Shown here: positions 44,264 to 52,467 of the stretch, one piece after another | How positions within the stretch are numbered: the stretch's first letter is position 1 | How the letters are laid out: every line of letters begins with the position of its first letter | Program-made: the position numbers and the translations under genes | The notes under the pieces: model-generated | Seen by the model: only the letters and a program-made list of their open reading frames with translations | Database searches by the model: none | What the model was told of the DNA's origin: nothing | NCBI GenBank assembly: GCA_046756405.1 | Contig: JBHHWH010000002.1 | Location: 1 to 64,000, forward strand | DNA: 64,000 bases | DNA from: JBHHWH01 sp046756405 | GTDB lineage: Bacteria > Actinomycetota > Acidimicrobiia > Spongiisociales > ZC4RG35 | Reading direction: 5' to 3'

Positions 44264-45242
44264 ATCCGGGCGGGTTTTCCCTGCGGAACCACGACGCCAC
44301 GGTGGCCACCAAGCCCCGCTTGAACCCCAGGAAGATGGCGACGATCAGCGAGCCGTACAGCACCACCCTTAGCTGGGTGAGGTCGGCCATCAGCTCGTCG
44401 ATGATGGTGAAAGTACCGGCGCCGATCACCGGCCCGAGCAGGGTCCCGATGCCGCCGAAGGCGATCATGACCAACACTCGGATGTCCACACTGCCGAAGG
44501 CGTAGGTGGAGGGGCCGATGAAGCCCTCCACGTGGGCGAAGAGGGCTCCCGCCAGCCCGATCATCGCCGAGCCGATGATCCCTGCATAGATGCGGTAGCG
44601 CGCCACGTTTACCCCGGCCAGCTCGGCAGCCTCTTCGTCGTCACGGAGGGCGCGGAAGGCCCAGCCGAGGTGGGAGCGGTGCAGAACCTGGTAGATGATC
44701 AGGTAGGCGACCACCAGGCCCACGAAGAGGTAGTAGGGGGGAACCTGTTCCCGGAGGAAGGTGTCGGCGCCTGTGGAGACCCTTAGTCCGGTCTCCCCAC
44801 CCGTGAGGTCGCGTTGGCCGAGGATGAACTGCTCAAAGGCCAGGGAGAAGGCGAGGGTGACGATGCCTACGAAGATCGCCTCGAGAGAGCGCCTCACGGA
44901 TATCCAACTGAACGAGCCTCCGAAGGCCCCGGCGAGAACCGTTCCCATCACCATGGTGACCGTCATTGGCAATCCGAAGCGGTCGGAGAGGATCACCGAG
45001 GTGTATCCGCCGATCCCCGCCAGGGCTCCGACGCAAAGGAAGAGCTGGCCGGTGCTCCCGAAAATGATGTTGAAAGCGACGGCGTAGGCGGCAAACAGGG
45101 CGCCGGACACGGCGAGTCCCATCATCACCCGAGAGTCCCCGAAACGAAGCGGGACCAGCGCCAACAGGACGCCGGTTGCGAGCGCGGGTACCAAGGCCCG
45201 CATCAGCGACTTCTCCGCTCTCGGCACAGATACGACGGTCAT
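44247..45242 (-). CDS. livM: Branched-chain-amino-acid-type ABC permease (LivM)
   Basis: The 331-residue membrane protein has about nine helices and the LivM signature segments (FNIIFGSTGQLFLCVGALAGIGGY, FRALRDDEEAAELAGVNVARYR, AFGGIGTLLGPVIGAG). It is the last gene of the operon livK-livG-livF-livH-livM and overlaps livH by 4 bases. Adjacent aromatic-CoA genes suggest an aromatic acid rather than leucine as substrate, as in the hba system. Confidence 0.9.
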   Translation of the reverse strand: MTVVSVPRAEKSLMRALVPALATGVLLALVPLRFGDSRVMMGLAVSGALFAAYAVAFNIIFGSTGQLFLCVGALAGIGGYTSVILSDRFGLPMTVTMVMGTVLAGAFGGSFSWISVRRSLEAIFVGIVTLAFSLAFEQFILGQRDLTGGETGLRVSTGADTFLREQVPPYYLFVGLVVAYLIIYQVLHRSHLGWAFRALRDDEEAAELAGVNVARYRIYAGIIGSAMIGLAGALFAHVEGFIGPSTYAFGSVDIRVLVMIAFGGIGTLLGPVIGAGTFTIIDELMADLTQLRVVLYGSLIVAIFLGFKRGLVATVASWFRRENPPGSTPSA

Positions 45243-46102
45243 TCGCGGTGCCCCAGGAGTCCGGCTGGGCGAACCAGGATCGTCACTGCCGCGGCCGTGA
45301 GAAGAACGATGGTGGTGATGTACGTCCCGACGTAGAACGAGCTGATCGTGTTCACAACCCCGAGGAGGACGCCGGCGAGGAAAGTGCCGGCGACACTTCC
45401 GAGCCCGCCGATCACCGCGACGATCAGCGCGAGGATGGTGAAGCTGATCCCGGCGGTGACTCCCACGGGGGCAGTCATGGAGCGTGTTACGGCCACCAGT
45501 CCCGCGAGGACGCCGCTCAGAATGAAGATGAGTGTCCGCACCGAGGCCGGGTTGATCCCAACGAGCCGCGCACCCTCTTCATCCTGAATGACCGATCGGA
45601 CCGCCCGTCCCGTGGTGGAGTAGCGGAAGAAGGCCACCAACAGGATCGCCGCCATGAGAGCGATGGCCGCGGCCAGGAGACCGCCAGCCCGCATCGGGAT
45701 GCCTAGGACAGTGATAGGACCACCACCAACGGCGATGTTTATCCGTAGGGTGGTGAGGGGGAACCGCCACACCAGGAGCCCATCAATAGTGATGCCCACA
45801 CCAAGGGTGAGGAGGAGGCTGAGCAGCACCCTGGATTCGCCTCGCTCGCGGTATACGGGTCGCATCAGAGTCGAATCGAGGATCAACCCGATTACGCCTC
45901 CGATCGCCAGTCCCAGTGTTACCGCGGCGACGGTGGGTATCCCGGCGTTGATGGCCACGGCCGCAGCGGTGGCTGCTACGACGGCGATCTGGCCGTGAGC
46001 CAGGTTGAGTACGCCGCCGAGACCGTAGACCAGGGTGAGGCCCACTCCGAGAAGACCAAACTGGAGCCCGAGGACAACGCCGTCCAGAAGGACTGCCCTC
46101 AT
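45239..46102 (-). CDS. livH: Branched-chain-amino-acid-type ABC permease (LivH)
   Basis: The 287-residue permease begins with helices containing GLTLVYGLGGVLNLAHGQI, the LivH hallmark, and has the EAA-like loop FRYSTTGRAVRSVIQDEEGARLVGINPASVR. It pairs with LivM to form the membrane channel. It overlaps livM and livF by 4 bases each, so all three are translationally coupled. Confidence 0.92.
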   Translation of the reverse strand: MRAVLLDGVVLGLQFGLLGVGLTLVYGLGGVLNLAHGQIAVVAATAAAVAINAGIPTVAAVTLGLAIGGVIGLILDSTLMRPVYRERGESRVLLSLLLTLGVGITIDGLLVWRFPLTTLRINIAVGGGPITVLGIPMRAGGLLAAAIALMAAILLVAFFRYSTTGRAVRSVIQDEEGARLVGINPASVRTLIFILSGVLAGLVAVTRSMTAPVGVTAGISFTILALIVAVIGGLGSVAGTFLAGVLLGVVNTISSFYVGTYITTIVLLTAAAVTILVRPAGLLGHRE

Positions 46103-46797
46103 GCGATACCCAGATAGGCTCGCTGCACTTCCGGATTCTCCTCGAGCTCGGGAGCCGATCCCTCCAACTGGATGCGACCGTTCTCGAGGACATAGCCTCT
46201 GTCGGCGAGGCTGAGCGCCAGGGGTACTTGCTGTTCGGCGACTAGCAGGGTCAGTCCCTGGGCCTTGAGACGGGTCAGGGCGGCGTAGGCCTCTGCCGCC
46301 AGCTTGGGGGCGAGCCCCGTCGTGGGTTCGTCCAGCATCATCAGCTTCGGCTTCGACATCAGGCCGCGACCGACGGCAAGCATCTGCTGCTCGCCCCCGC
46401 TCATGGTTCCAGCGCGTTGACGGCGACGCTCCTTGAGACGAGGGAACAGGTCGTAGACAAGGTCGAAGGACCCGGCCTCGGGCTTGTCGGGATAGGCGCC
46501 GAGGGCCAGATTCTCCTCGACGGTCATGTGGGGGAAGAGATGTCTCTCTGCGGGCACGTAGGCGACTCCGCGCCGCGAGATGAGGTGGGCGGGGACCCCA
46601 GAGATGTCGGTGCCAGCGAATACGACCCTGCCCCGGCTCGCCATGATCAGCCCGCAGACGGCCCTGAAGAGAGTCGTCTTCCCGGCGCCATTGGAGCCGA
46701 TGATGGTGACGGCCTCACCGCTCTGCACCGAGATCGAGACGTTGTGTACTACATCATCGCCGAAGTAGCCGGCTGACAGCCCGGTTACCTCAAGCAC
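46099..46797 (-). CDS. livF: ABC transporter ATPase (LivF)
   Basis: The 232-residue ATPase has Walker A GSNGAGKTT, Q-loop, the signature MSGGEQQMLAVGRGL, Walker B LMMLDEPTTGLAPK and the LivF-type H-loop region LLVAEQQVPLALSLADRGYVLENG. It works with LivG as a heterodimer powering uptake. Overlaps livG by 8 bases and livH by 4. Confidence 0.93.
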   Translation of the reverse strand: MLEVTGLSAGYFGDDVVHNVSISVQSGEAVTIIGSNGAGKTTLFRAVCGLIMASRGRVVFAGTDISGVPAHLISRRGVAYVPAERHLFPHMTVEENLALGAYPDKPEAGSFDLVYDLFPRLKERRRQRAGTMSGGEQQMLAVGRGLMSKPKLMMLDEPTTGLAPKLAAEAYAALTRLKAQGLTLLVAEQQVPLALSLADRGYVLENGRIQLEGSAPELEENPEVQRAYLGIA

Positions 46798-47533
46798 CGG
46801 TCTGCGCCTCGGTTCCCAGGTACGCGGCGATCACCGACGGATCACGCATGACCTCATGGGGGGTTCCTTCTGCCAACACCCGCCCGAAGTCGAGCACCAC
46901 CGCTCGCTCCGCTAGGTCCATCACTGCCTTCATCACATGTTCCACCCAGATCACCGTCACACCAAGCTGGTCGCGGATGGTACGCACGATCTCAATGGAG
47001 GCCGTCAGCTCGGTGTCGTTGAGCCCGGCCATTACCTCGTCGAGGAGTAGTAGCCGTGGGTGGCCGGAAATGGCCCGGGCCAGCTCCAGGAAGCGCTGAT
47101 CATGGAGGTTGAGGGTTGAAACTGGGTGGCGGGCACGGTGGTCGAGTCCGACGAAACTCAGAGCCTCCGCAGCCCGATCCCTCGCGTCGTCCTCGTTAAG
47201 GAGGCCCTCGGGGCCACCGAACATGGCGCCCAGCAGCACGTTCTCTTCGACGGTTAGTGAAGAGAAGGTCTTGGGCGTCTGGAGTACGGTGGCTATTCCC
47301 AGGTGGCGGGTTCGATGGGGAAGGGAACCAACCAGGTTTCTCCCTTGGAAGAGGATCCGTCCGGCCGTGGGCGTGTCGAGCCCGGCAATGAGTTTCAGCA
47401 GCGTGCTCTTGCCAGCCCCGTTGGGGCCGACGATGGCGAGGATCTCGCCATCATCGACCTCAAGGGTCACGCCGTCTACGGCCGGGAGGCCGCCGAACCT
47501 CTTCTCGACGGCCTCCAGAGCCAGGACGGCCAC
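46790..47533 (-). CDS. livG: ABC transporter ATPase (LivG)
   Basis: The 247-residue ATPase has Walker A GPNGAGKST, the LivG-specific RTFQ-like segment TVLQTPKTFSSLTVEENVLLGAM, Walker B LLLLDEVMAGLN and the H-loop VIWVEHVMKAVMDLAERAVVLDFG. The ABC signature reads STLNLHDQRFLELARA rather than LSxGQ, a noticeable deviation: the usual serine-glycine-glycine is degenerate, which may make one of the two ATP sites weak. It follows livK after 12 bp. Confidence 0.9.
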   Translation of the reverse strand: MAVLALEAVEKRFGGLPAVDGVTLEVDDGEILAIVGPNGAGKSTLLKLIAGLDTPTAGRILFQGRNLVGSLPHRTRHLGIATVLQTPKTFSSLTVEENVLLGAMFGGPEGLLNEDDARDRAAEALSFVGLDHRARHPVSTLNLHDQRFLELARAISGHPRLLLLDEVMAGLNDTELTASIEIVRTIRDQLGVTVIWVEHVMKAVMDLAERAVVLDFGRVLAEGTPHEVMRDPSVIAAYLGTEAQTGA

Positions 47534-47545
47534 GTTCTCTACTTC

Positions 47546-48835
47546 CTAACCCTCAGGGACATAGGGCTTGAGGGGGTCGGAATGGATCAGCAGCTCGGGC
47601 CACCAATCACCAGCGTCGTTGACCCCTTCGGGGGCCCCGGTAGCCCTCATGATGACGAACGTTGGCTGAGCCTTGGCCAACTCTCCCCATTCGGTCCACG
47701 CCATCTCAAAGGCGTACCCCGGCAGGTTGTAGCTCTGGCCGTGCAGGTACTCGGCGATGGCCACCGGGTCGGGGCCGACGTTGGCGATGGCGTCGGCCAC
47801 CATGGTCACGATCCCATAGCCGGCGACAGCGTCATCCTCCATGAAGACGTTGTCCGAAAACGCCAGGTAGCGCCGGGCCAGATCCTGGTAGCTCTCACTG
47901 TCGTAGTCAGCGCAGCCGAAGTCGGCGAAGCGGTCCACCGCAGCTTCGGCAGCTCCCCCACCCATGATCAGTGAAAGTGGGAACCAAGCCCCGGCTACGG
48001 GCACGTCGAATCCGAGGTCGGCGGATTGGACGGTGATTGCGCCCGCCCCTGGCGGGTGGCCGGTCACGGCAATCATCTCCGGGCCGAACTCGTTGAGGCT
48101 CCTCAGGTAGGTGGTGAAGTCGGTTTCGCCGATGGGTGCGACCTCGATCTGTACCTCGATGTCGCTTCCTTCAAAGGAGCTGAGCAGGGCGGCCTCGATG
48201 GCTCGACCCCAGCCGTAGTCGGCAATGATCGCACCGATCTTCGTGGCTCCGTTTTGGTCTGCCCACTGTCGGATCGGCCCCATAGTCATCGGCGCCGCGG
48301 GAAGGCAGGTGCGGAAGGTGTAGCGGCTGTCCCGGGTAAGGATCGCTCCCGAGCCCGCTTTCACCAGGAAGAGTGGCACCTGGAGTTCTTCAGCGGCGAT
48401 GGAGGTGTTGAGTCCGACATCGCTGGATATCGGACCACCGGCTGCGACGACGCCGTCCTCGACCATCCTCTCCAGGGCTTTGACAGCCTCCTCGGCGTTG
48501 GACTGGGTGTCGGCCTCAACGAGGACCAGCTTGTGACCGTTGGCACCACCAGCGGCGTTGATTTCCTCGACTGCCATGCGCATCCCGTCGGCCACTGAGA
48601 CGCCCCAAGGGGCGAAGGTGGCAGTGAGAGAAGTCAGGAGGCCGATCTTGATGTCCTCCTTCGGGGCCTCGGTCGTCGCGGCCGCCGGCTCCTCGGCAGC
48701 CTTCGTCGTCGGGGTCGCCGGAGCGGGGCCCTCCGTCGTGGCGGCTGGCTCCTCCGTGGTGGTGGCACAGGCCGCGACGACGAGGGCCATCGCCGTCAGT
48801 AGCACGGACCCCTTGATCCAGTTTCGTATCCTCAC
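47546..48835 (-). CDS. livK: Periplasmic-binding lipoprotein of the LIV-type transporter
   Basis: The 429-residue protein starts with a lipoprotein signal (basic RIRNWIKG, hydrophobic core, lipobox VVAAC), then a Thr/Glu/Pro/Ala linker of about 35 residues, then a type I binding fold (IKIGLLTSLTATFAPWG, ADGMRMAVEEINAAGG, VVAAGGPISSDVG, FRTCLPAAPMTMG). It delivers substrate to LivHM. It is first in its operon and separated by 340 bp from the RidA gene. The ligand cannot be read, but an aromatic carboxylate is suggested by neighbours. Confidence 0.9.
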   Translation of the reverse strand: MRIRNWIKGSVLLTAMALVVAACATTTEEPAATTEGPAPATPTTKAAEEPAAATTEAPKEDIKIGLLTSLTATFAPWGVSVADGMRMAVEEINAAGGANGHKLVLVEADTQSNAEEAVKALERMVEDGVVAAGGPISSDVGLNTSIAAEELQVPLFLVKAGSGAILTRDSRYTFRTCLPAAPMTMGPIRQWADQNGATKIGAIIADYGWGRAIEAALLSSFEGSDIEVQIEVAPIGETDFTTYLRSLNEFGPEMIAVTGHPPGAGAITVQSADLGFDVPVAGAWFPLSLIMGGGAAEAAVDRFADFGCADYDSESYQDLARRYLAFSDNVFMEDDAVAGYGIVTMVADAIANVGPDPVAIAEYLHGQSYNLPGYAFEMAWTEWGELAKAQPTFVIMRATGAPEGVNDAGDWWPELLIHSDPLKPYVPEG

Positions 48836-48867
48836 TTCGTTCCTCCTTTATAGGCCAGTGGGGATCG

Positions 48868-48906
48868 GATCCCGGCCCGGGAGAGCTCGCTCTCGGCCCG
48901 GGGATC
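48868..48906 (-). promoter_or_regulatory. livK: GC-rich hairpin in the livK leader
   Basis: GATCCC (48868-48873) and GGGATC (48901-48906) flank an inner GAGAG-CTCG-CTCTC stem-loop with GC bulges between, 33 bp upstream of the livK start. It could be an attenuator or stability element in the 5' leader. No T-run follows. Confidence 0.35.
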
Positions 48907-49174
48907 GTCACCCCTGGCATGCACGGAGCCTATCAAGACCAGCTCCGGAGCGAGGCTCAGTTGTCGGCCCTTTTCGTGTGATGCGTTTGGCTTAGCCAAC
49001 CGCGCCTTGTGGGCAGTCGGAGGGGTTCTCTCTCCGAAGGGCCTGGGGGTGTGCGATCTTTTCCTCTAGCTGACAGCGCCTGGCCCTGGGCACGATGTGA
49101 ATAGTCTCACAAGCGCGGTCCCGAGGCTGTACAAGCCGGCTTCGCGACGACCACCTGTAGTCGGGTCTGCTGAT
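48907..49174. other. Non-coding stretch upstream of the liv operon, including a palindrome
   Basis: No coding frame is convincing here. The region between livK and the RidA gene (340 bp with the livK leader) contains the perfect palindrome TTGGCTTAGCCAA at 48987-48999, about 150 bp upstream of livK, which could be an operator for a dimeric regulator, and a weak hairpin TCGGAG/CTCCGA at 49017-49037. No regulator gene is adjacent. Confidence 0.4.
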
Positions 49175-49660
49175 TTAAGGGGTAACGCTTACCTCTGCCT
49201 CTATCTCGACCGGAATCCCGAAGGGAAGCGATGCCATGCCCACCGCGGAGCGGGCGTGCCGTCCCACTTCGGGGCCGAACATCTCGAGGATGAGGTCGGA
49301 GAAGCCGTTGATCACCGTCGGCTGGCGGTCGAACCCCGCCGTCGAGTTGACCATCCCGAAAACCCGAAGCCAGCCGGTGATGCGGTCGAGGGTGCCTAGG
49401 GCCCGTTGGAGGGAACCCAGCATCGACAGTGCGGTGAGCCGGGCGGCTTCGACGGCCTCGGCGATGGTGACCTCTGATTCCACTTGACCGAAGGGTGGAG
49501 CAAGCCTCCCGTCGGGAGCCTGAGGTCCGTGCCCGGAGACAAAGGCGCGCTCACCCCTGACGTTGACGAAGGCGAAGGGGAGGACCACCCCCGCAGGAAC
49601 CTTGACCTCTGGAGGGAGGATCAGCCCCAGTTCAGTCAGGCGGTCGTCTATCCGGCCCAT
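49175..49660 (-). CDS. RidA/YjgF-family protein
   Basis: The 161-residue protein has the Rid fold pattern: VRGERAFVSGHGPQAPDG, the central helices EAVEAARLTALSMLGSLQRALG, and IPVEIEAEVSV at the C-terminus. RidA proteins hydrolyse reactive imines/enamines. This longer version with RITGWLRVFGMVNSTAGF is the type often seen in catabolic operons (Rid subfamily, not archetypal RidA). Third gene of a three-gene minus-strand operon with a hydrolase and a metallo-hydrolase. Confidence 0.82.
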   Translation of the reverse strand: MGRIDDRLTELGLILPPEVKVPAGVVLPFAFVNVRGERAFVSGHGPQAPDGRLAPPFGQVESEVTIAEAVEAARLTALSMLGSLQRALGTLDRITGWLRVFGMVNSTAGFDRQPTVINGFSDLILEMFGPEVGRHARSAVGMASLPFGIPVEIEAEVSVTP

Positions 49661-49665
49661 GCAGT

Positions 49666-50367
49666 TCAGGGCCGGCCAAACTTGCGGGCGAACTTGGCGG
49701 CGGCGTTCTCCAGGATTGGCTTTCCGTGACCGAACACGGCCGCTTCAAAGTCGAGGCCACCGAGCTTGCGCAGACTGCGGCTGCCCTCCTCCAGGTCGTT
49801 GTAGCCCAGCATGTAGTTGAGGCCCATGACGTTCCCAGCCGCGTCCCCGGTGAACAGCAGCCTCCGGTCCCTCCTCCACAGCAGAGAGACATGACCGGCA
49901 GTGTGGCCCGGAGTGTGAATCACTTCGAGGCCCCCGGCAATGCTGAGGACGACTCCGTCGCCAAGCGAAGCCTGGGGCTCGAAAGCCGGGAACTCGTAGG
50001 GCTTGCTGCCGATGAGGAGCTTGAACAGGATCTTGTTCATAAGGCCGGGCCCAGGTTTCATCGTCTGGTGGATGATTCCGGCGCGGGCCACGTCGGTGTC
50101 TCCAGGATGGATGGCTACCGGAATGGTGCCTCGCGAAAAGTGTTTGGCACTGCCCAGGTGATCGGGATGGGCATGGGTGATGATTATGTGGGTGAGCTGG
50201 GAGGGGTCCGCGCCGATGGAGTGCATGTCCTTTTCGATCGCGGGGGCGTGCTTGGGGTAGCCGGTGTCGATGAGAGCAAGGCCGCGGTCTCCGTCATCTA
50301 CAAGGAAGGCGTTTACCCCCTGGTAGGAGAGCTGGTAGAGACCTTCGACCACTTGCCTGATTGTCAT
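49666..50367 (-). CDS. Metallo-beta-lactamase-fold hydrolase
   Basis: The 233-residue enzyme has the zinc motif THAHPDHLG (HxHxDH), a later His in HTPGHTAGHVS, Asp in FTGDAAGN and a terminal His in FGHGKPI. This complete binuclear site predicts a glyoxalase-II-like thioesterase or lactonase. In this setting a CoA-thioesterase role is conceivable but not shown. It starts 15 bp after the hydrolase gene and ends 5 bp before the RidA gene. Confidence 0.85.
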   Translation of the reverse strand: MTIRQVVEGLYQLSYQGVNAFLVDDGDRGLALIDTGYPKHAPAIEKDMHSIGADPSQLTHIIITHAHPDHLGSAKHFSRGTIPVAIHPGDTDVARAGIIHQTMKPGPGLMNKILFKLLIGSKPYEFPAFEPQASLGDGVVLSIAGGLEVIHTPGHTAGHVSLLWRRDRRLLFTGDAAGNVMGLNYMLGYNDLEEGSRSLRKLGGLDFEAAVFGHGKPILENAAAKFARKFGRP

Positions 50368-50382
50368 GGTTGCTCCCTTCGT

Positions 50383-51213
50383 CTATGCGGAGTCTCGCAG
50401 GAACCGAGCGACGATGTCGTTCCATACTGTGGCCCTCTCGAAGTACGGGGAGTGGCCGGTGTTCTCCACGACGGCTAGTCGACTTCCCGGTATGAGACGG
50501 GTGGCGGACTCGATCAGCGAAGGCGGGAAGATGGGGTCTTTCTCACCGACGACGAACAGGGTTGGTGCTTCCACTTCGCCGGCCCGGCTGGTGTGGTCGG
50601 TGGACATCAGCAGCGGCATGATCGTCTCGGGAGCCGGGGGATCGGTGAGGCTGCCGAGCTGGGTGTAGAGGAAGGCCTGGGCCAGGTCCTCGGTGAGCAA
50701 CTGGGTGCCCACGGCTGGATGGAAACCCAGGGGCCACTCGTCGGGCGGCGGCGCGGCGGCTACCACCTGGGCGTATTCGCTGAGCACCTGGTGGATCTCG
50801 GGGGTGAAGAGCCCGGCGGTGGTGTCGGCGAGGACCAGGGACAGGGCGCGGTCGGGGTGGTCGATGGCGAAGCCGAGGGCGGACCAGCCTCCCATGGACT
50901 GGCCCACGATGTGAGCCCGGGAGATCTCAAGATGGTCGAGGACCGCGGCTAGGTCACGGGCCGCGGGTACCGGCCCTAGTTCGCCAGTGATGGCCGAGGA
51001 GCGTCCGAACCCACGCTGGTCCCAGGTCACAACGCGGTATTCGCAGGCGAGGGAGGCCACCTGCTGGTACCACACGGCGTGACTCCCACCCATGCCATGG
51101 CCGAAGACCACCGTCTGCTCACCCTTCCCCCAACATTCGAAGTAGACCTGCTCGCCTTCGGAGGCAACGAAGCCACGGATAGACACGCGCGGAGAGGGTA
51201 GATCAGGCTGCAC
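50383..51213 (-). CDS. Alpha/beta-hydrolase
   Basis: The 276-residue enzyme has VVFGHGMGGSHAVW, VTWDQRGFGRSS, nucleophile GQSMGGW, acid VGEKDPIFP and catalytic His in TGHSPYF. The full triad and the DQRGFGRS motif place it near 3-oxoadipate enol-lactonase and meta-cleavage hydrolases, common in aromatic catabolism. It leads the hydrolase-MBL-RidA operon. Confidence 0.84.
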   Translation of the reverse strand: MQPDLPSPRVSIRGFVASEGEQVYFECWGKGEQTVVFGHGMGGSHAVWYQQVASLACEYRVVTWDQRGFGRSSAITGELGPVPAARDLAAVLDHLEISRAHIVGQSMGGWSALGFAIDHPDRALSLVLADTTAGLFTPEIHQVLSEYAQVVAAAPPPDEWPLGFHPAVGTQLLTEDLAQAFLYTQLGSLTDPPAPETIMPLLMSTDHTSRAGEVEAPTLFVVGEKDPIFPPSLIESATRLIPGSRLAVVENTGHSPYFERATVWNDIVARFLRDSA

Positions 51214-51412
51214 CTCGGGGCTGTGGGGCGCTGCAGCAGACCTAGGTCCTGGCTGTCCGCGCGGAGGAAGGTGATGAACGGCCCTACCCCCCTCGATGAA
51301 GGTCCGGCGACCCCGAACTCTGGCGCAGCTTCGGGATGGAATGGAAGGAGCACATCAGTTGGGCCCCTTTCTCAACAGGGTCGCCCCAATCATCGGAGGA
51401 GTGAGAGGGTCA

Positions 51413-51740
51413 ATGACAGAGAAACGTCCTCCACACGAAGAGCCCCGGTCGGCGTTACCACCGGAACTGGCTGAGCTAGGTCTTGAAGACAAGCCCGATG
51501 GGCCCGGCGCGGCGGCCATGGTCGCCGCAGGGCTCAGCATTCTCATCATGGGCCTGTTCACCCTGCTCAGTGAGATTTCGGAGGGGGTCCACGAGTTCCT
51601 CGCGGCCTTCGACTTCGGTGTGGGTGTAGGGCCACTGGGGCCGGCATAGGCGTATTGGCGTTCATGATCGCCTGGCTCTTCCTCAATCGCCTCCTCGCCC
51701 CTATGGCTGGCGGTCCCGGCGTCTCCGTGGACCGCTTAGT
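51413..51740 (+). pseudogene. Small two-helix membrane protein, probably frameshifted
   Basis: From ATG 51413 (GAGAGGG 3-4 nt upstream) the frame encodes a hydrophilic head and one membrane helix (MVAAGLSILIMGLFTLLSEI), then VGPLGPA and a stop at 51649. Directly across the run of G residues at about 51636-51641 another frame continues with GVLAFMIAWLFLNRLL, a second membrane helix. Two-helix proteins with a VGPL linker between the helices are familiar to me, so one inserted or lost base in the G-run has probably split the gene. The true 3' end after 51700 is uncertain because it runs into the opposite-strand gene. Confidence 0.5.
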
Positions 51741-52134
51741 CGCGAAGCTGGTCGGCCGCCTCCACTTCAGCGGCCAGGCGGTCCAGGTCGGCGATGCCCG
51801 GATCGTGGGTCCATACCTCCAGGCCCGCCTGCAGATCGGCGTAGCGTTTCGCCTGTTCGGGGGTTGCCCGCACCGTGATCGGTACGTCTTCGGGAAGGGA
51901 CTCTTTGTACTTCTTGAGGATCGCCCGGTGCTGGGGCCGGTCCAAGTCGAGGAGGAACACCACTCCGTGGGCGCCATCTGCCTTCGGACAGCCTTTCCCG
52001 GCGAGGATGGGGCACAGGCTCTTTGGGGGCGGACCATGGCAGACGATCACGGAATGGCCGAGGCTCTCCAAGAAGTCGACATCGACACTTTCGTCGGCCG
52101 GAATGTCCACTAAAACCGCACCTGGCTCGGACAT
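51736..52134 (-). CDS. Conserved-looking small protein of unknown function
   Basis: The 132-residue soluble protein has no motif I can assign. Visible features are a beta-strand-like start (AVLVDIPADESVDVDFLESLGHSVIVCHGPP), a cluster of three cysteines (VCHGPPPKSLC...GKGC), FLLDLDRP, and an acidic helical end. The alternating strand/helix pattern is compatible with a small Rossmann-like or receiver-like fold. It is convergent with the small membrane-protein locus and slightly overlaps its remnant. Confidence 0.6.
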   Translation of the reverse strand: MSEPGAVLVDIPADESVDVDFLESLGHSVIVCHGPPPKSLCPILAGKGCPKADGAHGVVFLLDLDRPQHRAILKKYKESLPEDVPITVRATPEQAKRYADLQAGLEVWTHDPGIADLDRLAAEVEAADQLRD

Positions 52135-52290
52135 CCGTGCCTCCCTTCTCTACTCTTTCAACTTGCCTGACCCGATGGGGCACCGGCAAGGGTCCGAGGG
52201 CCCGGGACCGTTAGCCAGGGGTGCAGGAAAACGGATCAGCCGGGCTGGCTTGGGTGTCCTTGTGGACAAGGGTTCAAGACGGGGCGGGGA

Positions 52291-52389
52291 CTACCAGGCG
52301 AGCTCGTCGCAGCTGGCTGTGCCCTGCAACTCGATCTGCAGGGTGGCATGGGCTATCCCGTGGGAAGCCAGGAGTTCGCGGGCCCACAC
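52291..52389 (-). pseudogene. 3' remnant of a cation diffusion facilitator gene
   Basis: On the minus strand a frame ending at TAG 52291-52293 reads VWARELLASHGIAHATLQIE followed by a Cys and a stop. This resembles the cytoplasmic C-terminal end of CDF-type metal exporters (RELLxxxGIxHxTxQxE...C). The frame has no start and its upstream side runs straight into the 80-bp repeat block at 52381, so only a tail survives. The rest of the 52135-52467 gap shows nothing else. Confidence 0.5.
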
Positions 52390-52460
52390 GGAACGTTTTC
52401 CACAGACTTTCTGTGCGGGTTTACGGACCGTTTTGGCCTGAAGACCCGCACGGAACGGTT
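52381..52460. repeat. 80-bp repeat block containing palindromic repeat copy 3
   Basis: These 80 bases are identical to 55536-55615. They contain a right half-arm (CCCACACGGAA), a 15-nt spacer with TTTTCCACA (52396-52404, one mismatch from a DnaA box) and a full 47-nt palindrome at 52409-52455. The block lies 7 bp beyond the stop of the histidine kinase gene and probably serves as its terminator. Confidence 0.9.
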
Positions 52461-52467
52461 TGTCGGC

